Assembly: GCA_964403415.1 (NCBI GenBank)
Contig: CAYOFF010000001.1
Span: forward strand, 868,001 to 932,000
DNA: 64,000 bases
From: CAYOFF01 sp964403415
Lineage (GTDB): Bacteria; Patescibacteriota; Gracilibacteria; Absconditabacterales; Absconditicoccaceae
Direction of reading: 5' to 3'
In this document: in pieces, positions 9,580 through 20,845 of the stretch
How the letters are laid out: every line of letters starts with the position of its first letter
How positions within the stretch are numbered: the stretch's first letter is position 1
Translations under genes and position numbers: made by a program
Notes under the pieces: model-generated
What the model was told of the DNA's origin: nothing
Databases searched by the model: none
Seen by the model: the letters and a program-made list of their open reading frames with translations, nothing else

Positions 9580-10620
9580 ATGAATTATATTCGTTATCCC
9601 ATAGGTGATCAGGCCGTTTTGGTCGTGGATATGAAGCAGGAACAGACGTTTCCTTTTTCTGAACTTGCTCTAAAAACACTCAAAAAAATGTTGGGAGAAG
9701 GCAAACGCATTACGATTATCGCTGGCAGAAAGGGGTTTGCCTGAGGGATGATCTGTAAGGTATGCGGACATATTCCGCAGTGTACGCACTGCGATATTCC
9801 TGTCGCATACCACAAGACCATGCAGGGAGGCATGATCTGACTGTGCCATATCTGCAAGAGACAGTATCATGCCGACGCGATGTGCGGTGTCTGCTGAGGT
9901 CACGAAGTAGACCTCTATGGCATGTGAACTCAGCAGATCGCTGAGTACATTCGCAAGGAGTTTGGCGCGACATCTGTTATTGTCGAAAGTGAGCGCGCCA
10001 ACTCTCCCAAGAAGCTCCTGCAACTCATCACTGAGTTGCAGACCGCTCACGTACTTATCGGGACTTCCCTCCTTAGCCAACCAACGCCTGCATTCCAAAC
10101 CGATGCCCTCATCGTCATCAACACCGATAGTGGACTCTGAAGTCCCGACTACCAGAGCAACCGGCTGCAATATACATTTTTGCATGAGCTCATCTCCAAG
10201 TATACGTCATGCCCTATTATTTTGCAGACACGCAATCCTGAACATCCTACGCTCATTGCAGCCTGCACCCAAGATGATGCCTGATTCAAGGCTCGCGAGC
10301 TCGCCTACAGGAAGCAGCTCAATTATCCTCCTTATACGGAGATGTGTATGCTCCTCTATAAACATGAAATCGAGACGAGACTGTTTGGACACGTCAATAC
10401 GCTCTACCAAGAGCTCCTCTACCTCAAAGAACATTACAAACAAACAGACCTTCAGATCTATTCCACGCCTCCCCTCGTCTACAAAATGTTCGGGAAGTAC
10501 AGATATCACATCATTCTCAAATGACCACAGCTGAGACAGTTTATGGATATCGCACGATCCAAGCTAGCCATTGCCAAAAAATGATTCAAAATGGACCGAG
10601 AACCCAAAAATATCCTCTAA
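9580..10620 (+). CDS. truncated PriA-like primosomal protein without helicase motor
   Basis: 346 residues, about half the normal PriA length of roughly 730. It contains the PriA zinc-binding region: CKVCGHIPQCTHCD, LCHICKRQYHADAMCGVCGG and LYGMGTQQIAEYI, and the C-terminal part (FKARELAYRKQLNYPPYTEM). The whole first ATPase lobe (Walker A, DEEH) is missing, and the second lobe has lost its motifs: VLIGTSLLSQPTPAF stands where GTQMVAKGHDF belongs, and there is no QVAGRAGR. It may still bind replication-fork DNA or recruit DnaB but cannot be a helicase by itself. Two short N-terminal strands precede the RKGFAGG motif, equivalent to NRRGYA. Confidence 0.82.
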
Positions 10621-10760
10621 AAATAGGCCTTTCTTACTATTACTTTTGAGATACATGTCTCGTGATGCTAGAGATCTTGACGTTCTCTTTTACCTGTACA
10701 TTTTTGTCCGAAAGCGTATAAGTGCGCAGGTCATTTTGATTTTAGTTTTTGTTGCCTCTG

Positions 10761-12053
10761 ATGTCCAAACTTATAGTACACGGCTGAAAACCTCTTATCT
10801 GAGTTGCCCATCCTGTTCCCAATAAAAATAGTATCCTCAAATTAATTCCTGCCGCTCTCCTTACTGATGAGCTTGTCACGATACACAATGTCCCCAAAAC
10901 CTCTGATGTTGTCTTTATGATTGAAATATTCCAAAGTCTCTGAGGTACTGCTAACTGGCTCAATGACGCTACGCTCGAGCTCGATGCATCTGGCGTCAAT
11001 TCGTTTGAGCTCGATCCTGTACTCATGGATAAGATGAAAGCAGGAAGTATGTTTGCATGACCACTGCTGCAGAGGTTTGGCAAAGTAACCATGCCCAATC
11101 CTCAATGATGTAAACTCGGTACGCGCCCTATGGATGTGTTTATTGAAAACATGGTAAGCCTCGGCGCATCATATACCTACAAGGATGGCGCATATGTGAT
11201 CCAGGCAAAAGAACTTAGAGGCGCCGAAGTACGGCAATGGTTCCCTTCGGTAACCGGCACGGAAAATCTTATTCTTCTTGCCGTCAAAGCGCCTGGCACC
11301 ACTATTATCTACAATGCAGCATGTGAACCACATACTCAAGACTTGTGTAATATGCTCGTGAGTATGTGAGCACAAATTGATGGTATCTGAAGCAATAGGA
11401 TCATCATCAATGGTGTCAAATCGCTGCATGGTACCACCTGGAAAGTGATCTCTGATCACCTTGATGTGTGATGATTGATCGCTGCTGCTGCTATGACCAA
11501 TGGTGAAATTACCATCACCAATGCAATTATCCCGCACATGCATGGCATTCTACAAGTCTTCGAAAAGCTAGGGGTAAAGGTGCAACTCGATCACAATCAG
11601 GATACGATTTTTGTTCCACGCAACCAAGAACTTGTCATCCAAAAAACTATCAAATGAAATCCTCTCAGAATACATGCTCTGCAACGACCCTTACTTCCTG
11701 CAGATTTTGTTCATAGCATGGTCGTCCTAGCATTGCAAGCAGAGGGCATGGCAATTTTTGATAATTTGTTTTATGAGTATGGATGGTTCTTCATCGAAGA
11801 GCTTGCAAAGATGAAAGCAAACGTCATTATGGCAAATCCTGTTACGGTGATCACAACAGGTCCTACCAAGTTCAAAGCAGCAAACATTCACTGTAGCGAT
11901 ATTATTCAAGCAAGTTTTGGTTTACTTCTTGCAGCACTATCTGCTCCTGGCACAAGCACGTTGCATGCAATTACGCCTCTCTTTCGCCGTTTCCCAAACT
12001 TTGTAGAACAGTTTAATAGACTTGGTGGTCAGCTTGAACTTTTGGACGATTAA
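10761..12053 (+). CDS. murA: UDP-N-acetylglucosamine 1-carboxyvinyltransferase
   Basis: 430 residues, the usual MurA length. The Lys-Asn pair near the N-terminus is in PNKNSILKLIPAALLT, the catalytic Cys is in PNPQGCKLGTRPMDVFI (the Gly before Cys is UGA), and the six-fold repeated inside-out barrel is visible as repeated elements such as VTIHNVPKTSD, TIIYNAACEPH and ITITNAIIPH. It adds enolpyruvate from PEP to UDP-GlcNAc, the first committed step of peptidoglycan synthesis. Cys rather than Asp at the active site implies fosfomycin sensitivity by family rule. About 140 nt without a visible gene separate it from the PriA-like gene. Confidence 0.93.
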
Positions 12054-12166
12054 CATACAGTGTGTTATGTGTACTGCGTGATGAGAATCTATTTCTGTTT
12101 ACTTCGTTTCTCGTATTACGTATGTGGTGACTTCTCCCGCGCATCCTCTGAAAAAAATTCCTTTCT

Positions 12167-13264
12167 ATGAATGTGATGTCTGTTAGTAAGCAAGCAGTCT
12201 TAGATAACTATACTTTCCTCCAATCACTTAAACCACTTGATGCGATTTTTCCTGTCCTCAAATCCAATGCATATGGGCATGGCATCGAAGAGATTGCAGG
12301 CATTCTCAAAGACACCGCCGCGCCCTATCTGTGTGTAGATAGCTATCCTGAATATCAGATCGCGAGGAAATATAGCAACAAAGATATTCTTATCATCGGC
12401 GAAACACTACCTGAGAACTATCGATTCTTCGATCACAAACATGCTGCTATCAGCGTCTACAACATTTCTACCCTCAAATATCTCGCCAAAAAATCTCGCC
12501 CACGAAGAGTGCATCTCTTCCTCAACACATGAATGAATAGAGAGGGTGTACAGCTCCACAATCTCGGTGCCGTCTTGGATGTCTTTGCACAAGCACCTCA
12601 CCTCCAACTCGAATGACTCATGTCACACTTTGCAAACTCGGACAATACTGATACTACCTATATGCATACCCAAATAGATCTCTTCAAAAAAATGTGAGTC
12701 CTTGTCCAGCAAGCATGATTTACCCCTCGCTACAAACACATCTGAAATAGTGCAGGTATCGCTAAGTTTGATGATCCCTATTTTACTGCACGAAGAACTG
12801 GGAAGTGTTTGTATGGATGGAATCCGCTTGGCGATAATGATCCTTTCCGATCTGCCTACCAACCACTCAAAGGTGTCATGCGTATCACCTCCAAAGTGAT
12901 CAGTCTCCAACAGATTGATACGTGAGATACCGTTGGCTATGCCAGGACATTTACTGCCGAACGTCCTACTACTATTGTAACTATTCCTTTTGGATACTAT
13001 GAGTGACTGCCTAGAGTCCTTAGTAACCAGATGCAGATCAAACGAAAAACACACTACATCACTGCTGCATGAAGAATCTCTATGAATCTTTCCAGCTACG
13101 ATGGTGGTGAACATCCTATACAGATAGGTGACGAGGTTGAACTTGTGAGTCCTCTTGCAAGCGATGCCAACTCTATCATCTCGCTTGCAAAGATGGCGTG
13201 AACTATTCCTCATGATGTCCTTGTAAGATTTGCTGCGAATATGAGAAAGGAAGTTGTTGAGTAA
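12167..13264 (+). CDS. alr: alanine racemase
   Basis: 365 residues. The PLP lysine lies in FPVLKSNAYGHG at about residue 32, followed by the fold-III barrel motifs LFLNTGMNREG, LMSHFANSDN, KHIGNSAGIAKF and ARTGKCLYGWNP. The second catalytic residue is the Tyr of VGYARTFTAERPT, and AAGRISMNLSSYD replaces the usual GRVCMDQ motif, with Asn where Asp is common. Ten or more glycines are UGA-coded. It converts L- to D-alanine for peptidoglycan, in line with the upstream murA. A Nudix gene follows 73 nt downstream. Confidence 0.93.
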
Positions 13265-13337
13265 TTTTGTATATTTTCTCCCGTGATCTACGCGGAGAAA
13301 TCCCTTTCTTCTATTCATTTTTATTCTCTCTTAGTAT

Positions 13338-13792
13338 ATGCGTCTTACCACTCTCGTTTTTGTGTTTTCTCCCCGCTGACAGATCCTCCTTTGCCTCAAA
13401 AAAAGATGATTCGGTGAAGGTAAACGAAATNNNNNNNNNNACAAGAGTGAGAGTCTGTTGCACAGGCTGCAGTGAGAGAACTCCATGAAGAGACATGAAT
13501 CTCTCTCCGCCCTGATGAACTTCTTCCCGCTGGTGATCTGTATTTTGTTTATAAAGGGAAACCTGAACGAGATCAGCACTGTCACATCTTTAGGTATGAC
13601 AACTATGCATGATCATTCCAAGAAACTGATGAGATGAAACCTCAGCGATACCCTCTAGATCAGATCCCTTATGATTATATGCGAGAAGACGATCGTATCT
13701 GGATTCCTGAGTTATTGTTGTTTAGAGATCTTGCATATCAGTTTACCTTTGATGCAGATGGACGCCTTCTTCAGGGCAAAAAACTCAATTAG
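13338..13792 (+). CDS. Nudix hydrolase, MutT-like (interrupted by assembly gap)
   Basis: The gene is split by ten N. Before the gap it reads RLTTLVFVFSPRGQILLCLK then KRGFGEGKRN; after it QEGESVAQAAVRELHEETGI, a complete Nudix box, then a beta-rich C-terminal part ending RLLQGKKLN. The residues lost in the gap correspond to the conserved GFGGK segment of MTH1/MutT proteins. The two halves are in different frames across the N run, so the true gap length is not ten; it should be 3n+2, about 17 nt by analogy with homologues. It likely cleaves oxidised nucleotides such as 8-oxo-dGTP. Confidence 0.8.
13431..13440. other. assembly gap (10 N) inside the Nudix gene
   Basis: Placeholder run of N; the frame of the gene is not kept across it, so its length is not real. 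Confidence 0.95.
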
Positions 13793-13856
13793 TATCCTGG
13801 AATATCTTGGATATTTACTAGATTACTATCCTATTTACTCATACTCTACTGTACCT

Positions 13857-15080
13857 ATGCACTACGACATTACTACGATCAACGGCGTTACGACTGTATT
13901 TGCAGAGCTCGCCGATGCCAACTCTACGACTATTGAAATTTTTGTGAAAGCATGAAGCATCTATGAGACGAGAGAGACCAATGGTATTTCGCATTTTTTG
14001 GAACACATGTTTTTCAAAGGCGGCATCAAGTACCCTGATCCCAAGACCGTTGCTGAAACAGTAGATGCGTATGGTGGTGAGTTTAATGCGTATACTAGCG
14101 ATGAGTATGCTGGATACTATATCAAGTGTGCACCACAGTATGTCCCTACATCGTTGGATGTACTTGCTGATATGCTCGTCAATGCACAATTTCCCAAAGA
14201 CGAACTCGAAAGAGAAAAAGACGTTGTCATCCAAGAGATCATGATGTACGAAGATATGCCACAACGCCAGGTGATGGAAAAACGACAGACATGGTACTAT
14301 GGAGATAATCCCTATGGATGGTCTACTCTTGGTCCTGTCGACAATATAAAATCATTTTCACAAGAGTATCTGTTTGCTCACAAAGAAGCGCTCTACACCA
14401 AGGATAATCTTGTCATAGTCATTGCATGAGCACTTCCCGAACGTCAGCGTTATGAGGAGCTTGTAGGGACGCTTTTCGGTGGACTTCCAGCTACCAAAAC
14501 CTACCAAAAACCTGCGCTTCCTACGTACAGGCCAGCAGAACACGAAGGGTTTTACACCAAAAACACGCAGCAAATTCATCTCGTGATGAGTGCTGATGGA
14601 TTTAGCATGCACGACCCACGCAGATATGCGATTAGTCTCCTTGGGACACTCCTTGGTGGAACGATGTCATCTAGACTACGGACGCATATCAGAGAGAAGC
14701 TAGGTCTTTGCTACTATATCAGCGCGAGACACAGCTCTGATGACGATAATGGTGTTTTCTTGATCAGAGCTGGCCTCGAGAAAGCGAGGTTTCAGCAGTG
14801 ACGCGATGCGATCATGGCGCAGCTTGCAGACATCGCGTCCGGCAATATTGCCGAGCAAGAATTTGCGACCGCACTCGGCAATATCAAATGAAGCACGCAA
14901 ATGTGAATCGAAACATCCGATCAGCTTGCGAGCTTCATCGGCGACCAGGTCCTCTTCAAAGAGCAGGTTCTTACGCTTGAGGACGTCCTCAAGAAGTACG
15001 AAGCTGTCACGATGGACGATCTCAAAAGCGTAGCCAAACAACTTGAGAAAGGTGCCTTGTATAGTTATTGGGTGGAGTAA
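13857..15080 (+). CDS. M16-family zinc metallopeptidase
   Basis: 407 residues, the size of a single-unit M16 (processing-peptidase type) enzyme. The inverted zinc motif is HFLEHMFFKG (HxxEH) at about residue 45, with the third ligand in the EKDVVIQEIMMYED segment about 75 residues later. The second, inactive lobe has FGGLPATKTY, GGTMSSRLRTHIREKLGLCY and YISARHSSDDDNG, which matches the substrate-clamping RY-type region. There is no signal peptide, so it probably acts in the cytoplasm on peptides. Start ATG 13857; the frame is open further upstream but that stretch is the end of the Nudix gene in another frame. Confidence 0.93.
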
Positions 15081-15173
15081 ACCTATCATATACTACACAG
15101 GCATACATGCTACGTCCATTTGCAAACCCTGCCCTTATGGTTATAAGCATTACATTTAAATACCGCTATCCCA

Positions 15174-15515
15174 ATGGCTTCACGTACCAATAAACGCTGA
15201 ATTGCAGCAAAAAAAGCACAACTTGAAAAGCAGGCATCTCGTATGAAAGGTGCCAAGAGATTTGAGTATCCCAAGAGAAAGCTCTCTCTAGATGATGCCA
15301 AAGAGATGGGTGTTATCTGAGCACAAACCAATCCCAAAGGCCACACCTATAATCGATTTCTCAAGGGAAGAAAAGTCTGTCGAGAGACGAGACTCAGAGT
15401 AGATCCAGATGGTCACAGATACGTCAAACTCCCTAGTGGTGGTTGAGATTTTGTGCAGATCCCTTTCTCGGGATGGCTCAGAAAAAAACTCATCAAAAAT
15501 ACGAGACAGAGGTAG
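15174..15515 (+). CDS. small highly basic protein, 113 aa
   Basis: Not assigned to a family. It is very rich in Lys and Arg from end to end (ASRTNKRGIAAKKAQLEKQA, RMKGAKRFEYPKRKLS, FLKGRKVCRETRLRV, LRKKLIKNTRQR) with four UGA-Gly codons, two of them in otherwise conserved-looking turns (GVIGAQTNPKGH, LPSGGGDFVQIPF). No membrane segment. Composition suggests a nucleic-acid-binding protein, for example nucleoid- or ribosome-associated, but this is inference. It lies between the M16 peptidase and a small membrane protein on the same strand. Confidence 0.65.
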
Positions 15516-15565
15516 GACGCATCCGTGCCTGTAAGGGCGTGGATATTTATATTTATACAGGTATC

Positions 15566-16048
15566 ATGAGATCATTCTTCATCTCGTTTGAACATGTGAT
15601 GATGTGGATCGGCAAGGTTTTCTTAGTCTGCACCACACTTCTCACGGTGTTACTTATTGTCTACATGACGCAGATGATTCAGTTTGCATCTCATGCGCCG
15701 GTATTTTTGGTCTCATACTTCCAGTTCTACGGAGACACTAGTGCACTTCCCGCATGATTTGATCCACTCCCCGTTCTCCGAAATATTTGGACATCAGCCA
15801 AGACACTTTTGGGAATTTGAGCAAGTATAGGATTTATTTTGTTTATGTCTTCTGCGATCTTACTCGGGACAGAACACTTCACGCTTGGATGGAAGTCTAT
15901 CTGGACATCATCAGAACAGCAAAAAACATTTAGACGACTCCTCTATGCCCTTGTGTTGCTTGTGGTTATCAAGGCATCGTGGTTTCTCTCTGCATGACTA
16001 AGTGACCTTGTCACCATGCTTGAAATGCAAGCGCTCCAAAGTTTATAG
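15566..16048 (+). CDS. small integral membrane protein, 160 aa
   Basis: Unknown family. At least three membrane segments can be seen: residues about 10-40 (MMWIGKVFLVCTTLLTVLLI), about 80-100 (LLGIGASIGFILFMSSAILL) and about 125-145 (LLYALVLLVVIKASWFLSAG), with several UGA-Gly codons inside the helices. It ends in a short amphipathic tail and is followed after 36 nt by asnS. The upstream frame is open to 15443, but ATG 15566 is the first start directly ahead of the hydrophobic part. Confidence 0.65.
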
Positions 16049-16084
16049 TATTGTTTTGTATATTTACTCTCTGGCCCACTCGCC

Positions 16085-17380
16085 ATGTCTACGCTTATTA
16101 CTCACCTTACACCCGAACTTATTTCGACAACCGTTTCCCTCAATTGATGGGTGCAAAATATCAGATCTAGCGGAAAGATCACATTTATCGAACTGAGAGA
16201 CTGATCAGGATATATCCAGTGCATTGCTGAGTTGACGACCATCTGACAAGAGAAGTTTGATGAGCTTTCTGCGCTTGGTCAGGAGTCATCACTTCGCATC
16301 ACTGGTACACTTGCAAAACATCCAAAAAAAGACGAGTATGAGGTACACGTCACTGATTTCGCTGTTTACTGCAAAACCAACAACTACCCACTTGGGACCA
16401 AGGACGATCATGGTCCAGAATTTTTGTTTGATAAGAGACATCTCTATCTCAGATCAAAATCACAAGTAGCTGTCCAAAAAATTCGCAACACCATCATCAA
16501 CGCTACGTATGCGTGGATGCAAGCAAATGACTTCACCAAGATCGATGCGCCTATTTTTACACCAAATGCCTGTGAGTGAACTACTGAACTCTATGAGGTT
16601 GAACACGTCAATGGCGAAAAGATGTATCTCAGTCAATCCGGTCAGCTCTATCTCGAGGCGGCAATGTATGGTGTAGGACGCTGTTTTGATTTTGGTCCTG
16701 TTTTCCGTGCTGAGCACAGCAAGACACGCCGTCACCTCAATGAGTTTTGGATGATGGATGCTGAGATTCCATTCATTCAGCAAGAAGAAAATATGCAGCT
16801 CCAAGAGCAGCTTATCTACTATATTCTCCAAGAAGTTCTGAAACACCACAAAGAAGATTTTGTAACCCTTGGACGTGATATCACACCACTCGAAAAAATC
16901 ACCCTCCCTTTCAAGAGGATGACGCATGTGGAGTTTATTGATGATCTCAAAGCAAAAGGGTTTGATGTGCAGCAGTGAGATGATATCTGATCTGATATGG
17001 AAATGCAATATATGGAGATGATTGATCAGCCAGTATTTCTCACGCACTTTCCCATGTGAATCAAAGCCTTCTATACCAAAGAAGATCCCGCTATGCCGTG
17101 ATATGCCTTGTGTAGCGATCTTCTTGCCCCTGAGTGATGTGGTGAAATTATCTGAAGTAGCACGAGGGAAGACAACTATGATGTCCTCCTCTCCAAGATC
17201 AAAGAACACAATCTTCCGGTAGAATATTTTGATTGGTATCTTGATTTGAGAACATATGGCTCTGTGCCACACGCGTGATTTGGCTATGGTCTCGAACGCA
17301 TCGTTAGGTGGTTCTGCGGCTTACATCATATCAGAGAAACAATTCCGTTCCCTAGATATGCAAATAGAATTACGCCATAG
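16085..17380 (+). CDS. asnS: asparaginyl-tRNA synthetase
   Basis: 431 residues. The N-terminal OB fold reads VSLNGWVQNIRSSGKITFIE and DGSGYIQCI; the class II core has motif 1 (NTIINATYAWMQANDFTKID), motif 2 (FDFGPVFRAEHSKTRRHLNE then FWMMDAEIPF) and motif 3 (GFGYGLERIVRWFCGL). The pattern HLNEFWMMDAE is that of AsnRS rather than AspRS, which lacks the large insertion here as well. It charges tRNA-Asn directly, so the organism need not depend on the amidotransferase route. Many UGA-Gly, including GYGLER neighbours. The long antisense frame at 16460-17272 is its shadow. Confidence 0.93.
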
Positions 17381-17411
17381 ATATCTAGATAGTATATGTA
17401 CCTGTTTGTAT

Positions 17412-17636
17412 TTACGTTGTTGAGACAGTTGATTTTCCTCGCTGTAATAATTTTCTTAGACCGTATCACACCAGAGCTGTTATTGCTCCAATACCCGTAA
17501 GATCAGCGCCAAAACTGAGCAGGCCGTGAAGATTAAAGACTGTACCCGCCACTATCGATGCTACGCCCACTCCAGCTGTCGCTATACCGGCGTTTTTTAT
17601 GGTCTCTGGTATTCCATTTGGTGTGTTTGTAGACAT
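17412..17636 (-). CDS. small two-helix membrane protein, 74 aa
   Basis: Visible only when UGA is read as Gly. It has two glycine- and alanine-rich hydrophobic segments (GIATAGVGVASIVAGTVF and GADLTGIGAITALVG) separated by a short NLHGLLSF turn, and a basic tail. It begins at ATG 17636 and ends at TAA 17412, in the space between asnS and a glycosyltransferase gene on the other strand. Family and function unknown; a holin-like or membrane-curving role would be speculation. Confidence 0.55.
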
Positions 17637-17723
17637 GTATCTTTTTTGTCACTAAATGTTGACATAATATATGTTATATACATAAGTGCAACAGATTTTT
17701 TATATTTATTTGGCATCCCGCTT

Positions 17724-18884
17724 ATGCGTATCTGATTTATTGAGGACACTCATCTCCGTGGATGAACGCAACTACGAGTTATGAGAGCTATGACATTTTT
17801 TCATAATCTCTGACATGATATAGTCCTTATATCTCCGTTGTGAAGTCCTGTCCATCAGCATGCGCTTTCTTTACCTTCTGCATCAACTCCGTCCCAAGCA
17901 AAAGCATCTCTCAAAACGTTTACCTATGATTTTGATGATATTGCTCTCCATCCACACCTCTACGCATCGACATGGGTCGAAGGACTCTCCCATATGGATG
18001 TTGCTATTTGTACCGTTCATCCCCCAAGAGATAGCTTTCACTGTAGTGTATTCGCGGCAACATGTATACGTGAAAATCATCTCTCGACATTTCTTGTGCC
18101 TAAAACATGAACCATTGTTCCTTCGTATCTTCCTGAATACTATTACGCAGATGATGGCATACGTAGGCATGTGATTTGTATTACGGAATTCACAAAAGCA
18201 TACCTTATCAACACGTATGGCATTCCTTCATCTCATATCAGCCTGATCTACCAGTGAACATCTCTTGATACACTTAAAGATGAGGAGATATGAAATTCTT
18301 TATCAATCACTGCTCAGGATCTTTATCGTGTAGGAGACTCAGACACCTTCGTCTTTCTGCAACTCGGCATGCTTGAATATCGTAAGTGACGGGATATTGC
18401 CATCCAAGCATTTGAACGTCTTCATGCGGAGTATCCTCAGACAAGTCTTATGTTTGTAGGAGAATGACCGGACCAAGAGGATGTACTTTCTGCCATTGCA
18501 CATTCATCTGCATCACATGCTCTACATCTCTTTCCTTTTACTGATCAGCCATATCTTGCTCTCGCTAGATGCAATGTACTTCTTCTTCCGAGCAGAGAAA
18601 AAGAATGACTCCCAAATGTTCTGCTTGAGGCTATGGCTATATGAAAAGTTGTTATTGGTTCAGATTTGTGAGGTATACAAGAAGCCATCAAACACGGCCA
18701 GACTTGATTCTTGCTAACACCTGGTGATAGCAATGAACTCTACTCATATATGAAAACACTTGTTCAAAACGATGATATGTATACCACCTTGGCTACGCAG
18801 TGACAACAGTATGTGTTTGAACACTTTGATGAGCAAAAACAGTTTGTTTCTTTTTTGTCTCTATTTGAAAAACTTCTCTCCTAG
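17724..18884 (+). CDS. glycosyltransferase family 4 (GT-B fold)
   Basis: 386 residues. The N-terminal lobe begins MRIGFIEDTHLRGGTQLRV, where two of the glycines are UGA. The C-terminal lobe has FLQLGMLEYRKGRDIAIQAF, SLMFVGEGPD and the donor-binding EKEGLPNVLLEAMAIGKVVI followed by GSDLGGIQEAI, the E-x7-E retaining GT4 signature. It transfers a sugar from a nucleotide donor to an unknown acceptor, probably for surface glycans or glycolipid. It converges with the lysozyme-like gene, only 8 nt apart. Confidence 0.87.
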
Positions 18885-18892
18885 CTGAGTAT

Positions 18893-20053
18893 TTACTTCG
18901 TTTTCGTTATCTCTATTGAGAGTATCTCATTTGCTGGCACCTCATCTTTGCGGAATAATTCTGCAGGCTGAATACTGATAGTAATATCTTTGTCTTTGAG
19001 ATGTATGTTCATGAGCTCTTTGATTTCATGTACGGTCATGCTCTTGGAAGGAAAGAGACTAAACATATATTTTTTTTGAGGACCGCTTTTGCTGTTGAAT
19101 ACTACTGTGCGCTCGTAGTAGACTCTGTCTGGTCTATTGGAACAGCATGCAGCATCTACGGTAAATAAGGGGGTTATCTTAGCATCTTGTACTCTTCTTT
19201 TTTCTTCATACGCCTGCTTTGCCGTAAGAAATCTTTTGACGAGATTGTCGACTCTTTCCATTCCCTCTCTTGCTGTCATGAAACTTCCGTGTGGAGTTAG
19301 TCATTTTCAGCGGTAGGGATTAGGATGTTTGTATCGTTTACGAAGCGATGTTCTTTTCATAAATCCATATCCATTTCTTCTGTCTCTATTACTGACAAGT
19401 TCTGAGAGCTCGACATGATCTCTACTGGGGAATGCAGCAAAATAATCATGTCTTCTCGATCGAAGATTAAGTGTTCATGCTTTGACTCATAGCACGTTGC
19501 TAAATTTGGTATTACTCCCATCATCTGTATTTCCTACGTTCATGGGATTATCATGCGTATCTCCTCTTCACTGTGTACCAAAGTGACTCTCACTCTGTAC
19601 CATAGCGATAAGGTACTCCAATGGCATGCCATAGATGAGCGCATAATCTACACACGCCGATGCTACTTTTTCTGCCTCTGTACGATCCGTTGCTCATTTT
19701 TTTACTTCTTTGCGCTCATGTTTACTACGTACATCTAAGTACTGATCTCCCAGATTATCCAAAACACCATCTACATATTGTTTCACAAATGCTTTCATAT
19801 CGCTCACCTGCTCAGTCTGATCACGGATATCTACCATCTCTTCTTCAAAGTCCTTGAGCTCGTATATTTGTTTTTTCCCGGTATGAGTGATCAAAAAAAG
19901 TTCTCTCTTCTTTGGTCAGGACAGCATATCATACAACAATTTTGATCCTCCAGCCACAGCTGCAGTTGCAAGCCCCAAAAATCGTCTCCTTTTGACTAAT
20001 GGTTTCTTGTGAGGAGAGTCGTTTGTACTCTGCTTTGGCGTTCACTGTACCAT
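18893..20053 (-). CDS. Tat-exported lysozyme/lytic-transglycosylase-like protein
   Basis: 386 residues. A twin-arginine signal (VKRRRFLGLATAAVAGGSKL) lies at residues about 20-40. A helical region leads into a lysozyme-like core with LEYLIAMVQSESHFGTQGRG (candidate catalytic Glu) and NPMNVGNTDDGS, a pattern seen in GH73/GH23-like muramidases. The C-terminal 130 residues (from REGMERVDNLVKRF) are unassigned. It probably cuts peptidoglycan outside the membrane, either its own or that of a host. Tat export implies folding before secretion. The start ATG 20053 gives three residues before the first UGA-Gly. Confidence 0.72.
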
Positions 20054-20140
20054 AACTTCTACCGCATACTAAATAATTTTGATGCAGGATGAGTATACGT
20101 ATTTTTCTAAGAATATCAAAAATATGCCTACAGACAACAC

Positions 20141-20845
20141 TTACGTACGCACCACACATGTTTGTACATATCTACATGCAAGATCTGCGAATGCATTCAT
20201 CTCTCCTGACGTAAACGATCATCCCACAAACTCAGGATCTACGGTCTTGCCTGCGGCAAAGTAGTTTTGGAGGACGTATCTTGGAGCTCATGCGATCTCC
20301 TCGAGGAGCGCCTGCATATTTTCTTGCGTGTGCCATCACTTGATGAGCGTGGTTCTATATTCGTAGGGAATGCCCGCGCTCTGAAGCAGTTTAAAAGAAG
20401 CGCGCAAATACTTCAATGGCAGGCGCTGCTGAATAAGCTCGTGCATGTGGCCAAACGACATCTTCACATCCACTGCCACATAGTCCACGAGCTGCTGCTC
20501 CAAGATACGTCCGAGGACGTTCGGCAAGAACCCATTTGTATCAAGCTTTACCTTGTAGTTTCTTGCCTTCACTTCTCTAATAAACGTCTCGAGATCTGCC
20601 TGCAATGTAGGCTCACCGCCGCAGATCACGACACCATCTAGCAGCCCTCTCCTCTGCTCTAGAAATGCAAAAAATGCATCTTCATCTATGAGATCCTGTG
20701 AAGTACGTGCAATCTGCTCAGGCAAGACAAACTCGGGGTTGTAGCAGTACCTACATCTCAGATTACATCCTACCGTAAAACATACCGCTGCTATGTGCTC
20801 TGGATAGTCTACAAAACTTAACTTTTGGACTCCTCAGATCTTCAT
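20141..20845 (-). CDS. nrdG: anaerobic ribonucleotide reductase activase NrdG (radical SAM)
   Basis: 234 residues. Radical-SAM cluster motif CNLRCRYC (CxxxCxxC) at about residue 27, then VICGGEPTLQADLETFIREV and KLDTNGFLPNVL. It uses a [4Fe-4S] cluster and SAM to place the glycyl radical on NrdD. The start overlaps the 3' end of the small glycyl-radical gene by 28 nt, and the large nrdD follows upstream in the same operon, so all three are made together. Its short length fits NrdG rather than PFL activase. Confidence 0.92.

Noticed and set aside
12054..12166. tRNA gene in intergenic DNA
   Set aside because: No cloverleaf with T-loop GTTCRA could be drawn here or in other intergenic stretches.
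12623..13318. Minus-strand open frame of 231 codons
   Set aside because: Antisense to alr, with strange composition and no motif.
15174..15515. Ribosomal protein
   Set aside because: Basic composition fits, but no ribosomal protein signature could be recognised.
16460..17272. Long minus-strand open frame (270 codons)
   Set aside because: It lies exactly antisense to asnS, whose motifs are complete; the frame has no recognisable motif and is a codon-bias shadow.
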